This document shows, piece after piece, positions 17,172-28,737 of a DNA stretch of 64,000 bases. Every line of letters starts with the position of its first letter. Positions within the stretch are counted from its first letter, which is position 1. Made by a program: the position numbers and the translations under genes. The notes below the pieces were generated by a model. That model had not been told where the DNA came from, made no database searches, and saw nothing but the letters and a program-made list of their open reading frames with translations. The stretch is from CAVOJY01 sp963696405 (lineage in GTDB: Bacteria; Chloroflexota; Limnocylindria; Limnocylindrales; CSP1-4), in contig CAVOJY010000006.1 in the NCBI GenBank assembly GCA_963696405.1, positions 744,001-808,000 on the forward strand, written 5' to 3'.

Positions 17172-17879
17172 TTACCGATCGAGGATCGCCCCCAGCTGGC
17201 CCAGGACGCGAGCAGTCGCGCCCCACACGCGCAGGCCATCCGCCGGGAACACGCCGTAGCGCATCCGCCAGCCGCTTCGGTCCTCCTCGACGATCTCGAT
17301 CGGGGCGCCTGCCAGGAAGTGCCGGAGCGGGACCTCCAGCACGCGCTCGACCTCGTGCGGGTCGGCGCGGAACGTCGGTCTCCGTTCGGCGAGGGCGAGC
17401 ACTGGGACAAGCTCGAACCCGGACGCCCGGATCTCGACCACGCCAAGCCGTCCCAGGATCCGCACGCCGGGCTCCTGTGCGTCGAGACCCACCTCTTCCC
17501 GGGCCTCGCGAAGCGCGGCGGCCTCCACCGACGGATCGGATCCCTCGATCTCGCCTCCGGGGAACGAGATCTCCCCCGGATGGCGCAGATCGCCGTGCGG
17601 CCGCTCGATGAGGACGACATGCGCCTCGCCGGTCGCCGACGGGTAGAGGAGGACCAGCGCCGCAGCGCGTCGCCGGGGCGCCGGCGGCCACGGGATCCGG
17701 GCATCCACCGGCACCGCGGGATGACGCGGCCGGCCATCGGCGGATCCCCGGCTGATCGCCGGTCCCCGGTGGACCGCTACGTCGCTCGGCCCCAGAACGA
17801 GCGGATTCAGCTCGGATGGGGGCCCAGGCAGGACGGCCGGAACCGTCGCCAGTCGCTCGATGACCTCCTCGAAGTGCAT
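17172..17879 (-). CDS. NUDIX hydrolase, CoA-pyrophosphatase type
   Basis: The Nudix signature is GGEIEGSDPSVEAAALREAR followed by EEVGL, preceded by HPGEISFPGG, which is typical of the NudL/UPF0035 CoA diphosphatase group (LRHHPGQVSFPGG). It likely cleaves CoA or related nucleoside diphosphate derivatives. ATG 17879 (MHFEEVIERL) gives 235 residues; the open frame extends upstream to 18128, but that part has no homology-like pattern. Confidence 0.88.
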   Translation of the reverse strand: MHFEEVIERLATVPAVLPGPPSELNPLVLGPSDVAVHRGPAISRGSADGRPRHPAVPVDARIPWPPAPRRRAAALVLLYPSATGEAHVVLIERPHGDLRHPGEISFPGGEIEGSDPSVEAAALREAREEVGLDAQEPGVRILGRLGVVEIRASGFELVPVLALAERRPTFRADPHEVERVLEVPLRHFLAGAPIEIVEEDRSGWRMRYGVFPADGLRVWGATARVLGQLGAILDR

Positions 17880-18710
17880 GGACGCGATGGTATCCCGGCA
17901 GGCCGAGTTCGATCGGGTAAGGCGTACGGACGGGGGATGGCCGGCCCAGACTCCGGCCAGGCGACGGCGCCGTAAGGCCCGCAACCTTCGCAGTTCGTCG
18001 AAGGCGGCGCTCACGCTACGCACGTGTGCGAATCCCGGTAGCGTTGGCCTCCCCGGCGGTGGTCCGCGCAGGCCTGGGGAGCCCAGGGGCCAGCCCCGAT
18101 GCCCCGACTCACGCTCGGGCCGGGACATCGGGCGACGGTCGGGGATGCCCTGTCGGTGGTCCTGCCGGATCGATCCCGGCCAAGGCTACGGGGGTTTCCG
18201 TATGACCTGGTCGGCCCCCTTGCTGGGCAGTGCAGGCCCCGGGTCGGTCTCGGGGTGTCGACGCCGAGCCCCTCACTTCCGCCGGCTGGCTCGCCCCCGC
18301 GGGCATCGGCGTGTGACGGACGTGCCGGATGGGCGTCTGGGAACGGCGATGACCGAAACGAGAGTGCCCCACGAGCGCGGCCGCTGACAGGAGCTGAGGC
18401 CGCGGCTGGGCGGCCCCGGTTTCCGCCACAGCGACAGGCGGTGAGCACTACGCGACCTCGGGGTCCCCGAACCGCGGGACCGGACCCCGGTGCCCGTCGA
18501 TTCCGTCCCTGCCCACGCTCACGCCGGGAGGTTCGTCGACGCTGCCACCCCCCTGCGGCGTCGCGGCCCTCGCGTAGTGCTCGTGGCGTGGCGAGTCGGC
18601 GGAGACCTGGGCCCATCCACCTGTGGGGCGGCCACGACCGCCCAGGGCGGCCGCCGGTCGCTCGCCGGTCGCCCGCCGGTCCGCTCCCGCGGTCCGGTCG
18701 GCGAGGTCGC
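17880..18710. other. 830-base intergenic region between clpB and the Nudix gene
   Basis: No supported gene. The clpB reading frame as sequenced reads through most of this region, but that tail is low-complexity Arg/Pro/Gly with no family match, and a better clpB terminus exists in another frame ending at 18711. Short GC-rich palindromic stretches occur around 18060-18120. The Nudix gene's promoter is presumably at the left end. Confidence 0.5.
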
Positions 18711-21499
18711 CTACTGGATGATCGGGCCGCCGTCTGTGGGCTTCTTGCGGGTGGCGCGATCGATGAGCTGATCGAGGGCATCGCCGGTGCCGGAGGCAGC
18801 GCCGCCCCCGCGGCCGCCCGTCGCCCCCGCACCCACGCCCAGCCGCCGGCGCCCGCGACCGCGCGGGCGTCCCGGCGGTCTGCCCCGGACGCGACCACGG
18901 TGGCCTCGCCGGCGGTGAAGACGATCGTCCGGGATACCGTGTCGGCGTCGGCGACGATTCTCGATCCCGGCGGGAACTGCCCCTCGAGGATGGCCTTTGC
19001 CAGCGGGTTCTCCAGGAGCCGCTGGATGGCCCGCTTGAGCGGCCGCGCCCCGTACGCCGGGTCGTGGCCCTCGACTGCGATGACCTGCCGGGCGGCCGGC
19101 GTGAGTGACAGCTCCAGGTCGGTGTCCACCAACCGGTGCTGGAGATCCGCCACCAGCAGGTCGACGATCGCCGCCAGGTCGGCGTCGGTGAGCGATCGGA
19201 AGACGATGACCTCGTCCACCCGGTTCAGGAACTCCGGGCGGAACTGGAGCCGCATCGCCTCCACCACCTGGCGCTTCATCTGTTCGTACGAGTCCTCATC
19301 CGTCTTGCCGGTGAACGAGGCGATGAACTGGCTCCCCACGTTGCTCGTCATGATGAGCACGGTGTCCTTGAAGCTCACCACGCGCCCCTGGCCGTCGGTC
19401 AGGCGCCCGTCGTCGAGGATCTGGAGGAGGACGTTGAACACGTCGGGGTGAGCCTTCTCGATCTCGTCGAGGAGGATCACCTGGTACGGCCGCCTGCGGA
19501 CCGACTCGGTCAGCTGGCCGCCCTCCTCGTACCCCACGTAGCCGGGGGGCGCGCCCATGAGCCGGCTCACCGCGAAGCGCTCCACGTACTCGCTCATGTC
19601 GAGCCGGGTCATGGCCTGGTCGTCATCGAACAGGAACTCGGCGAGCGCGCGCGCCAGCTCGGTCTTTCCCACGCCCGTCGGGCCCAGGAAGATGAACGAG
19701 CCGATCGGCCGCCTGGGGTCCTTGAGGCCCGCCCGGGCGCGGCGGACCGCGTCGCTCACCGCCTGGATCGCCTCGTCCTGGCCGACGATACGCTGGTGGA
19801 GCCGTTCCTCCATGTGGACGAGCTTCGCCTGCTCGCCCTCCATCAGTTTCGTGACCGGGATGCCCGTCCACGCGCTGACCGTCTTCGCGACGTCGTCAGC
19901 GTCCACCTCTTCCTTCAGGAGCCGGCCGGGGCCCTGGAGCGCGGCCAGCGCCGCCTCCTCCCCGTGCATCCGGTTCTGCAGCTCGACCTGGCGGCCGTAC
20001 TTCAGCTCGGCGGCCTTCCCGTAGTCGGCCGCCCGCTCCGCGGTCTCGATCTCGTGCTGCATCCCCTCCAGCTCGCTCTTCGTCTCGCGGAGCGCCGCGA
20101 TGGCGTCCTTCTCCGCTTCCCAGCGCTGTTTCAGGCCACCGGACTCCTCGCCGATCTCGGCCAGCTCCCGCTCGAGCGCCTCGAGCCGCCCCTTCGAGGC
20201 CTCGTCGGTCTCCTTGCGGAGCGCCTCGCGCTCGATCTCGAGCTGGATGCGCCTCCGCTCCAGCTCGTCGAGCTCGGCGGGCATCGAATCGATCTCCATC
20301 CGCAGCCGGCTCGCCGCCTCGTCCACCAGGTCGATCGCCTTGTCCGGAAGGAAGCGGCCGGAGATGTACCGGTGGGAGAGCACCGCCGCCGCGACCAGCG
20401 CAGAGTCCTTGATGCGCACGCCGTGGTGCACCTCGTAGCGGTCACGGAGACCGCGGAGGATGCTCACGGTCTCCTCGACGGATGGCTCGCCGACGTACAC
20501 GGGCTGGAAGCGCCGCTCGAGCGCCGCGTCCTTCTCGACGTGCTGGCGGTACTCATCCAGGGTCGTGGCGCCGATGGCATGAAGCTCGCCGCGGGCGAGC
20601 ATGGGCTTGAGCAGGTTTGAGGCGTCCATGGCGCCCTCGGCCGCGCCGGCGCCCACGACCGTGTGGAGCTCGTCGATGAAGAGGATGATCCGGCCGTTCG
20701 ACTCGGCGATCTCCTTGAGCACGGCCTTGAGCCGTTCCTCGAACTCGCCCCGGTATTTCGCGCCGGCGATGAGGGCGCCCATGTCGAGGGCCACGACCCG
20801 CTTGTCCTTGAGCGTCTCCGGCACGTCGCGGCGCATGATCCGCTGGGCCAGGCCCTCGGCGATCGCGGTCTTGCCGACGCCCGGCTCGCCGATGAGGACG
20901 GGGTTGTTCTTGGTCCGGCGGGACAGGACCTGGATCACGCGGCGGATCTCCTCGTCGCGCCCGATCACCGGGTCGAGTTTCCCGGCCGCGGCGTCCTTCG
21001 TGAGGTCGCGGCCGTACTTTTCCAGCGCCTGGTACGTGCCCTCGGGCGTGGGGGAGGTCACCCGCTGGCTGCCGCGCACCTGGGTGAGGGCGGCAAGGAT
21101 CGCCTCGTGGGTAGCGCCGTTCGCGGTGAGGATTCGCTGTGCGTCGCCGCCCGACTGGGAGGCCGCGAGGAGGAGGTGCTCCGTGGAGACGTACTCATCC
21201 TTGAGGCGCTTCGCCTCGTCCTCGGCGCGCTCGATGAGGGCGCGCGCTCGTGGATCGAGGGCCAGGGTCCCGCCCTGGATCCGCGCCCGCCGGGATAGCG
21301 CCGCCGCGAGCTCCATGCGGACCGCGGCCGGATCGCCCCCCATGCGGCGAAGCGTGGCGACCGGGATCCCCTCCTCGTCCTCGAGGAGCGCGGCGAGCAG
21401 GTGCTCCACGTCGAGAATTGGGCTTTGCTGCTCAGTCGCGATGCGCTGCGCGACGAGGATGGCCTGCTGGGCCCGTTCGGTGTAGCGGTCGAGCTTCAT
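18711..21499 (-). CDS. clpB: ATP-dependent disaggregase ClpB (one-base frameshift near 18885)
   Basis: ClpB rescues aggregated proteins with DnaK/DnaJ. N-terminal Clp_N repeats (residues 1-145); first AAA domain with Walker A GEPGVGKTAIAEGL and Walker B ILFIDELHTVVGAG; coiled-coil middle domain (about 405-530); second AAA domain with GPTGVGKTELARAL and VILLDEIEKAHPDV; Clp D2-small domain GHDPAYGARPLKRAIQRLLENP. After VVASG the frame becomes low complexity and runs on for about 270 residues. Adding one base to the C-run at 18883-18886 instead gives a Gly/Arg-rich tail ending GDALDQLIDRATRKKPTDGG then PIIQ and a stop at 18711 (about 929 residues). The start overlaps the dnaJ stop (ATGA). Confidence 0.9.
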
Positions 21500-22843
21500 G
21501 GTCGGGTGCCTGCCTCAGGTGGTGAAGACGCGCTCCGGCCGGAGCGCGTGCCGGGGGTGTTCCGTGGATCGGGTCTGCGTGGATCGGGTCTGCGTGGATC
21601 GGGCTGCTTGATGGCTTCGAGGAACCGCTCGGCGAGTTCGCGTTCGCCTTCGGACAGCTCCGAGGGGAGGACGACGCGGACGTGGACCAGGAGATCGCCC
21701 CGGCCGTCGGCACGGAACCTCGGGAGCCCCTGCCCGCGGAGGCGGAAGATGCGGCCCGGTTGGGTGCCGGCCGGGACCGTGAGCAAGAGCCGCTTCCCGG
21801 ACAGCGTCTCGACCGGGACATCGTGGCCGAGGAGCGCCTCGCCCAGCGTCACGCGCACCTCGGCGCGTGAGGTTCGCGCCCTCGCGCCCGAAGGCCGCGT
21901 GTGGCGCGACCTTCACCCGAACGTAGATGTCGCCGGCCCCGGGGCCGGAACCTGCCTTGCCCGACAGCCGGATCCGCTGGCCGTCGGCGACACCGGCGGG
22001 GATCTTCACCTCGAGCCGGCTGCCGTCGAGCTGGAGGAGGCGCACGGTGCCTGACTCGACCTCCTCGAGCGTCACCTCGGCGTCCACCTCGATGTCGCCT
22101 GCGCGGGGACGCCCTCGCGCGGAGGCTCCGGTCCGTGCCCGCGCGTGCCCGCCTCGGCCTGTCGCGCCGGTGCCGTCGGGGCCCTCGAGCTCGAGCCCCT
22201 CCAGATCGAGCCCGTCGAGGCCGAACAGGTCGAACGTGGAGGCGCCGCCCGGCCGACCGCCGGAAGGGCCGCCGGGGGCCTGCCCGCCCGGGGCGCGTCG
22301 TGCGGTCCGAACCCGGGTCTTCCCGGCCGCGCCGCCGGTCCGCGTCAGGTCGCCGGCGTCGAATCCCGAGCCGAAACCGCCGAACATGGCGCGGAAGAAG
22401 TCGCTGAAGCCGGCCAGGTCTTCCGGGCTGCCGCGATACTCGAAGCGGATCCCCCCGGGGAAGCCTCCGCCCGTGGCGAAGCCCCCGGGGCTCCGAAACC
22501 CGGCGCCCGGGGACCCGCCGCCGAACCCGCCGCCGAACCCGCCCCCGGATGCGCCCCCGGACCGGGCCTGGCGCAGGAACTCCTCGAACGGCATGCCGGC
22601 CCCGGCGGCCTGCTGGTAGGCGGCCCAGTTCGTACCGAGCTGGTCGTACGCCTTGCGCTTCTGGAGGTCGCTGAGGACCTCGTTGGCCTCGTTGATCTCC
22701 TTGAAGCGCTGCTCGGCGCCGGGCTTGCCCTTGCTCGTGTCGGGGTGGTACTGGCGGGCGAGCTTTCGGAAGGCCTTCTTGATGTCGGCCTGCGTCGCCG
22801 TCCGCGGCACCCCCAGGATCGCGTAGTAGTCCTTGTACTCCAT
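21496..22843 (-). CDS. DnaJ/CbpA-type co-chaperone (one-base frameshift near 21862)
   Basis: J domain at residues 3-68 with the HPD motif (QYHPDTS), a long Gly/Phe-rich region (about 85-190) and a C-terminal substrate-binding domain; there are no CxxCxGxG zinc repeats, so it is class B (CbpA-like). The frame is intact up to FGREGANLT and then shifts: dropping one base of the GG at 21862-21863 gives TREVRVTLGEALLGHDVPVE and VPAGTQPGRIFRLRGQGLPR, the expected continuation. The repaired frame ends at 21496, overlapping clpB as ATGA, which supports the correction. A 15-base tandem repeat near 21560-21605 encodes PDPRR repeats close to the C-terminus. It starts 31 bases after the lon stop. Confidence 0.9.
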
Positions 22844-22874
22844 GCTCGCACGGGCCTCGGGTCGCGGCTCCGGC

Positions 22875-25399
<2,525 letters not shown>

Positions 25400-25400
<1 letters not shown>

Positions 25401-25792
25401 CAGCGTCTCCTTGGTGGGGATGGCGGCAAGCCGGGGCGCGCGCCTCCCGGGTCCTGGTGGTCGTGGGTCGAGTCCGGCGGATCCTCGTCGCCGGACGCAG
25501 GAGGTTCTTCGTAGAGCGCTTCGAGAATCGGCATCTGGAGTTTCTCTTCGAGTTCGAACAGGATGCGGATGCCCGCCAGGTTCACGCCCAGGTTCTGTGT
25601 CAGGTGGCGAATCCAGAGAGCGCGTCGGATGTCATCGTCCGAGTAGAGGCGTATGTTCGTGGGCGTGCGCGCCGGGCAGAGAAGCCCCTCATCCTCGTAG
25701 ATGCGGAGGGTCCTGGGGTGGACCCGCAGGATGCCCGCCGCCACGCTGATCACGTAGACGGGTCGCCTGGGGTCCGGAACCCGGTTGCGCAC
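25400..25792 (-). CDS. hspR: Heat-shock repressor HspR (MerR family)
   Basis: A 130-residue MerR-type regulator. The DNA-binding helix-turn-helix reads YVISVAAGILRVHPRTLRIY followed by EDEGLLCPARTPTNIRLYSD, typical of HspR, which represses chaperone/protease genes and is relieved on heat shock. The coiled segment and LEALYEE follow, with a Pro-rich tail. GTG 25792 is chosen because GAGGGG lies about eight bases upstream. It heads the hspR-lon-dnaJ-clpB cluster, and a HAIR-like inverted repeat overlaps its -35 box, so autoregulation is likely (inference). Confidence 0.92.
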
Positions 25793-25880
25793 GCCCTGTC
25801 CCCTCGTTCTTTCGCGGTGTGGTCCTATCCGCCGGCGATCGCTCCGCGCGAGCGGGTCCGCGCCGTCGCCGGAAAGCGAG

Positions 25881-25910
25881 AGAGTAGAACCTGACAATAA
25901 GGTTGTCAAG
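25881..25910 (-). promoter_or_regulatory. Promoter with HAIR-like operator upstream of hspR
   Basis: Read on the minus strand, TTGACA (25909-25904) and TACTCT (25886-25881) are separated by 17 bases, a near-consensus housekeeping promoter. Overlapping it is CTTGACA-N7-TGTCAGG (25910-25890), an inverted repeat with the same spacing as the HspR-associated HAIR element (CTTGAGT-N7-ACTCAAG) and sharing its CTTGA/TCA-G core. The region is distinctly AT-richer than its surroundings. Repression of hspR-lon-dnaJ-clpB by HspR is inferred. Confidence 0.75.
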
Positions 25911-25964
25911 GTTGTTGTGACATCTTCACCCGATGACTTGTGCCATCGGTTGTAAGGATGGCTA

Positions 25965-26954
25965 TCAACTCGAGGGCAGGATCTCGACGACCTCGATGCG
26001 CCAGGCATGATCCGCCGGCCCCAGGCCAAGGGGAGGCGGCAGCTCGACGAGCGTCAGCCGCACGGTCCCGATCCGTTCGATCACCACTGTCCGCAGGCTG
26101 GCCGTGGGGAACAGACCGAGGAATGTGTCGTGGACCTGGACCCGCCGAACGACGTTGATCGCCGCCGTCGCCGCGCCCGCATTGTCGGGTGCGCTGCCGG
26201 CCCCATCGTCCCCGAGCGGTTCGAGCACGAACTCGAGGCTTCGAAACGGCCGGTCTGCATCCACGCCTCCCCCGCCCTCCGGGCCTGCATCCAGGCTCGC
26301 GGCAATCGCGCGGAGGCGCGAGGCGATGCGATCCTCCTGTGCTCGCCACTCGGCGCCGAGCGTTTCCGGCGACGTCGGGGCGGCCAGGTAGCCGGACGCC
26401 CGCCCCGGCTCGTCGGCCCGCCAGGCCACGATGTAGTGCTCGAGCGCGGATTCCGGGGTCGCGCCGCGCCCGGCGACCATCCAGAACGCGGTGAACACCA
26501 GCGTCGCCGGGATGACCAGGGCGAGGAGCAGGAGCGCTGCCCGGCCGCGGGCCTCGATCCGCGGCTCGCCGGTCGCGACTCCGGTCGCCCCGTCGGCTGT
26601 GCTTCCCGCCCCGGGTTCGGCACTTCGCTCGTCTCCCGGCTCCGGGCGGCCCGAACCGCGCGCGGCCACCCGGAATGCGTGCACTGCCTGCGCGGCCCAG
26701 GCCACGAAGAACAGCGCGACAGCCGTGAACACCAGGTCGTCCGACGTGCCGGCCGCCCGTGGCAGCAGGAACAGGGCGAGCACCGCCACGAAAGCCACCT
26801 CGGCGGCAAGGAGCAGCCACCCGCGCCGCAGGCCCAGCGCAAGGTGTCCGGCGCCCCACAGCACGAGGCTGCGCTGGAGCACGCTCGCGGGGCTGGCGTT
26901 GGGTGAGGCCTGGACGCGGTCTATGGCGGCTGGCGGCAACGACGGCGACGGCAC
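25965..26954 (-). CDS. Multi-pass membrane protein of unknown function
   Basis: About 329 residues from GTG 26954 (TTG 26942 is an alternative; earlier codons overlap the trkA gene). Two or three hydrophobic segments near residues 40-95 (LLLAAEVAFVAVLALFLLP and the segment after it) and one around 150-175 are followed by a soluble domain of about 150 residues. There is no recognisable family motif. It is the last gene of the putative potassium operon, 61 bases after trkA; its role is unknown. Codon use matches its neighbours. Confidence 0.65.
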   Translation of the reverse strand: MPSPSLPPAAIDRVQASPNASPASVLQRSLVLWGAGHLALGLRRGWLLLAAEVAFVAVLALFLLPRAAGTSDDLVFTAVALFFVAWAAQAVHAFRVAARGSGRPEPGDERSAEPGAGSTADGATGVATGEPRIEARGRAALLLLALVIPATLVFTAFWMVAGRGATPESALEHYIVAWRADEPGRASGYLAAPTSPETLGAEWRAQEDRIASRLRAIAASLDAGPEGGGGVDADRPFRSLEFVLEPLGDDGAGSAPDNAGAATAAINVVRRVQVHDTFLGLFPTASLRTVVIERIGTVRLTLVELPPPLGLGPADHAWRIEVVEILPSS

Positions 26955-27015
26955 GACGACGGCGACGGCGGCATGGGTGGCAGTATCGGAGACGAGGCGG
27001 GTGTACCGGCCTCCG

Positions 27016-27699
27016 TCAGGCCTCGGTCGCCTCGACCGGGCTCTCCCCGATGAGCAGGCGCTGCACATCGTCCTGGGTGTCCGTTCGGCTGAGCGCCACG
27101 ACCTTGTCCCCGGGCTGCAGCACCGTGTCGGACCGGATCACCTCGAGGACGTCGTTTCGAATGAGGGCGAAGATGATGCAGCCGTCGGGGAGCGATAGCT
27201 GTCGCGCGAACTGCCCGACGGCCGGCGAATCCTCCGTGATCTGCGCCTCGACCACCTCGATGTCGCCGTGCTGCAGCTGCGCGAGGTGGAGCAGTTCGTG
27301 CACCGGGATGTCCTGCTCGATGGCCGCGAGGGCGTTTCGCGTCGCGCTGATGACGTCGCTGACGCCGAGCTCCCGGAACAGCTCACCATTCTTCGGGTTG
27401 TCGACCCGGGCGATCGTCCGCGGCACGTTGAAGTGATGCTTCGCCATCTGGCAGATGACCAGGTTGTCCTCGTCGTCCCCGGTCACCGCGACAACCACGT
27501 CAGCTCGGTTTGCGCCGGCGGACTCGAGATCCCGGCCCTCGCAGCCGTCACGGTTGATGACGATGCTGCCGAGGTCGCTCGATACCTGGGCGGCCCGGAG
27601 CGGATCCTTCTCGATGAGGACGACCTCGTGGCCGGAGGCCAGCAACTCCTTCGTGAGGTAGTAGCCGACTCGGCCGGCGCCGACGACCATGATGAACAT
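27016..27699 (-). CDS. trkA: TrkA-type potassium regulatory protein (TrkA-N + TrkA-C)
   Basis: TrkA/KtrA proteins gate potassium channels by binding NAD(H) or ATP. The N-terminal RCK Rossmann domain begins MFIMVVGAGRVGYYLTKELL and has the acidic end of strand 2 in VVLIEKDPLRA. The C-terminal TrkA-C domain (about 140-215) includes SLPDGCIIFALIRND and LQPGDKVVALSR. The start overlaps the stop of the upstream TrkA-N gene (TGATG). No TrkH/KtrB pore protein lies in the window; the neighbouring KimA-like transporters may be the partners, which is inference. Confidence 0.92.
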   Translation of the reverse strand: MFIMVVGAGRVGYYLTKELLASGHEVVLIEKDPLRAAQVSSDLGSIVINRDGCEGRDLESAGANRADVVVAVTGDDEDNLVICQMAKHHFNVPRTIARVDNPKNGELFRELGVSDVISATRNALAAIEQDIPVHELLHLAQLQHGDIEVVEAQITEDSPAVGQFARQLSLPDGCIIFALIRNDVLEVIRSDTVLQPGDKVVALSRTDTQDDVQRLLIGESPVEATEA

Positions 27700-28172
27700 C
27701 AGGACGCCTCCGTCACCTTTGCCTGGTCGCGCTCTCCGGTCGTCTCCCAGACTGTCTGCGCGTGCGGGTCGCTCTCCATGCCCAGGAAGCGCTTCAGGGC
27801 ATCCACCATCATCGCGGTCCGGCAGATGCAGTTGAGGCCGAGGGCCGTGTAGGCCTCCGCCCGGACGGGATCGTTGATCTTCGCCACGGCACGCTTCACA
27901 GCGAAGACATCCCGGGCGAGCTGCGCGGCGAGGACGTTCCGGTTGTCCCCCTCGGTCAGGGCAAAGAAGAGGTCCGCACCCTGGGCCCCGGCTCGCCGCA
28001 GAACGTCGCCGTCGGTCCCGTCACCCCGGATCGCCGATCCGGCAAAGTCCGGCCGCAGGCGCCTGAACGCGGTGGAGGACACGTCGATGATGGTCACCTC
28101 GTGGCCTGATCCCACGAGGGCCTCCGCGATGCCGGCGCCGGTGCGCCCGCATCCAACAATGATGGCTCGCAT
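27699..28172 (-). CDS. TrkA-N domain protein (NAD-binding only)
   Basis: A 157-residue protein with an RCK/TrkA-N Rossmann fold: MRAIIVGCGRTGAGIAEALV, then VTIIDVSSTAFRRL. It lacks the TrkA-C domain found in the adjacent trkA product, so the two probably form a pair equivalent to a duplicated TrkA. ATG 28172 is the first start with homology; upstream codons are Arg/Gly-rich filler. Coupled to trkA by TGATG. Confidence 0.9.
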   Translation of the reverse strand: MRAIIVGCGRTGAGIAEALVGSGHEVTIIDVSSTAFRRLRPDFAGSAIRGDGTDGDVLRRAGAQGADLFFALTEGDNRNVLAAQLARDVFAVKRAVAKINDPVRAEAYTALGLNCICRTAMMVDALKRFLGMESDPHAQTVWETTGERDQAKVTEAS

Positions 28173-28216
28173 CCTTCTCCTGTCATGCGTGTCCGCGGCC
28201 GGGCCCGGCCCGGCGG

Positions 28217-28696
28217 CTATGTCGTTCCGCGCCCCGGCTCGGCCGGCGCAAGGACGGGCGCGCGGGTGATCCACACGGCCATGGGCGCGTTCTGGAGAAC
28301 GTACGGCACGACCTGGCCGAAACGGAAGTCGCCGCCGAACCGCTTCCTGTACGGAAGCCCGAGGATGATGAGGTCAGCCCCGACCGCTACTGCCTCATCA
28401 ACGATCGCGGCGCCCACGTCACGCGCCTGGAGGAGAGTGGTCGTCATGGCGACCTTGTTCCGTTCCGCGGTCGTCTCCGCGAGGTCGAGGATCGTGGAGG
28501 CCCGCTCGTGGCTGCCGGGGATGACGTCCGTCAGGGCGTGCTTCCAGTCCACTTCCACGACATGGATGGCGGTGAGCTCGGCCTTGCTGGCCTTGGCCAG
28601 CTCACAGGCGGCGTGCACGACGAGCAAATCAGTCGAACCACCGTTCAGCCCGAGGACGGCGCGCCTGAAGGCGGGGCTGGTGCGAGTCTCCGGCAT
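28217..28696 (-). CDS. Universal stress protein (UspA family)
   Basis: A 159-residue UspA-fold protein. AVLGLNGGSTDLLVVHAACELA and LTAIHVVEVDWKH mark the first half, and VGADLIILGLPYRKRFGGDF the nucleotide-binding end, though the classical G-x2-G-x9-GS/T loop is incomplete (GLPYRKRFGGDFRFG), so ATP binding is uncertain. It lies between the KimA-like and TrkA genes and is likely co-transcribed with them. ATG 28696 is chosen; upstream codons lack homology. Confidence 0.85.
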   Translation of the reverse strand: MPETRTSPAFRRAVLGLNGGSTDLLVVHAACELAKASKAELTAIHVVEVDWKHALTDVIPGSHERASTILDLAETTAERNKVAMTTTLLQARDVGAAIVDEAVAVGADLIILGLPYRKRFGGDFRFGQVVPYVLQNAPMAVWITRAPVLAPAEPGRGTT

Positions 28697-28737
28697 GCGG
28701 CCGCTAGGGTACCACCGCTCGGACAGGCTCCGGGCGG

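Noticed and set aside
18011..18710. Long ClpB C-terminal extension of about 230 residues read in the clpB frame
   Set aside because: Arg/Pro/Gly low complexity without pattern, while a coding-like terminus with a stop at 18711 appears in another frame after one base change in a C-run.
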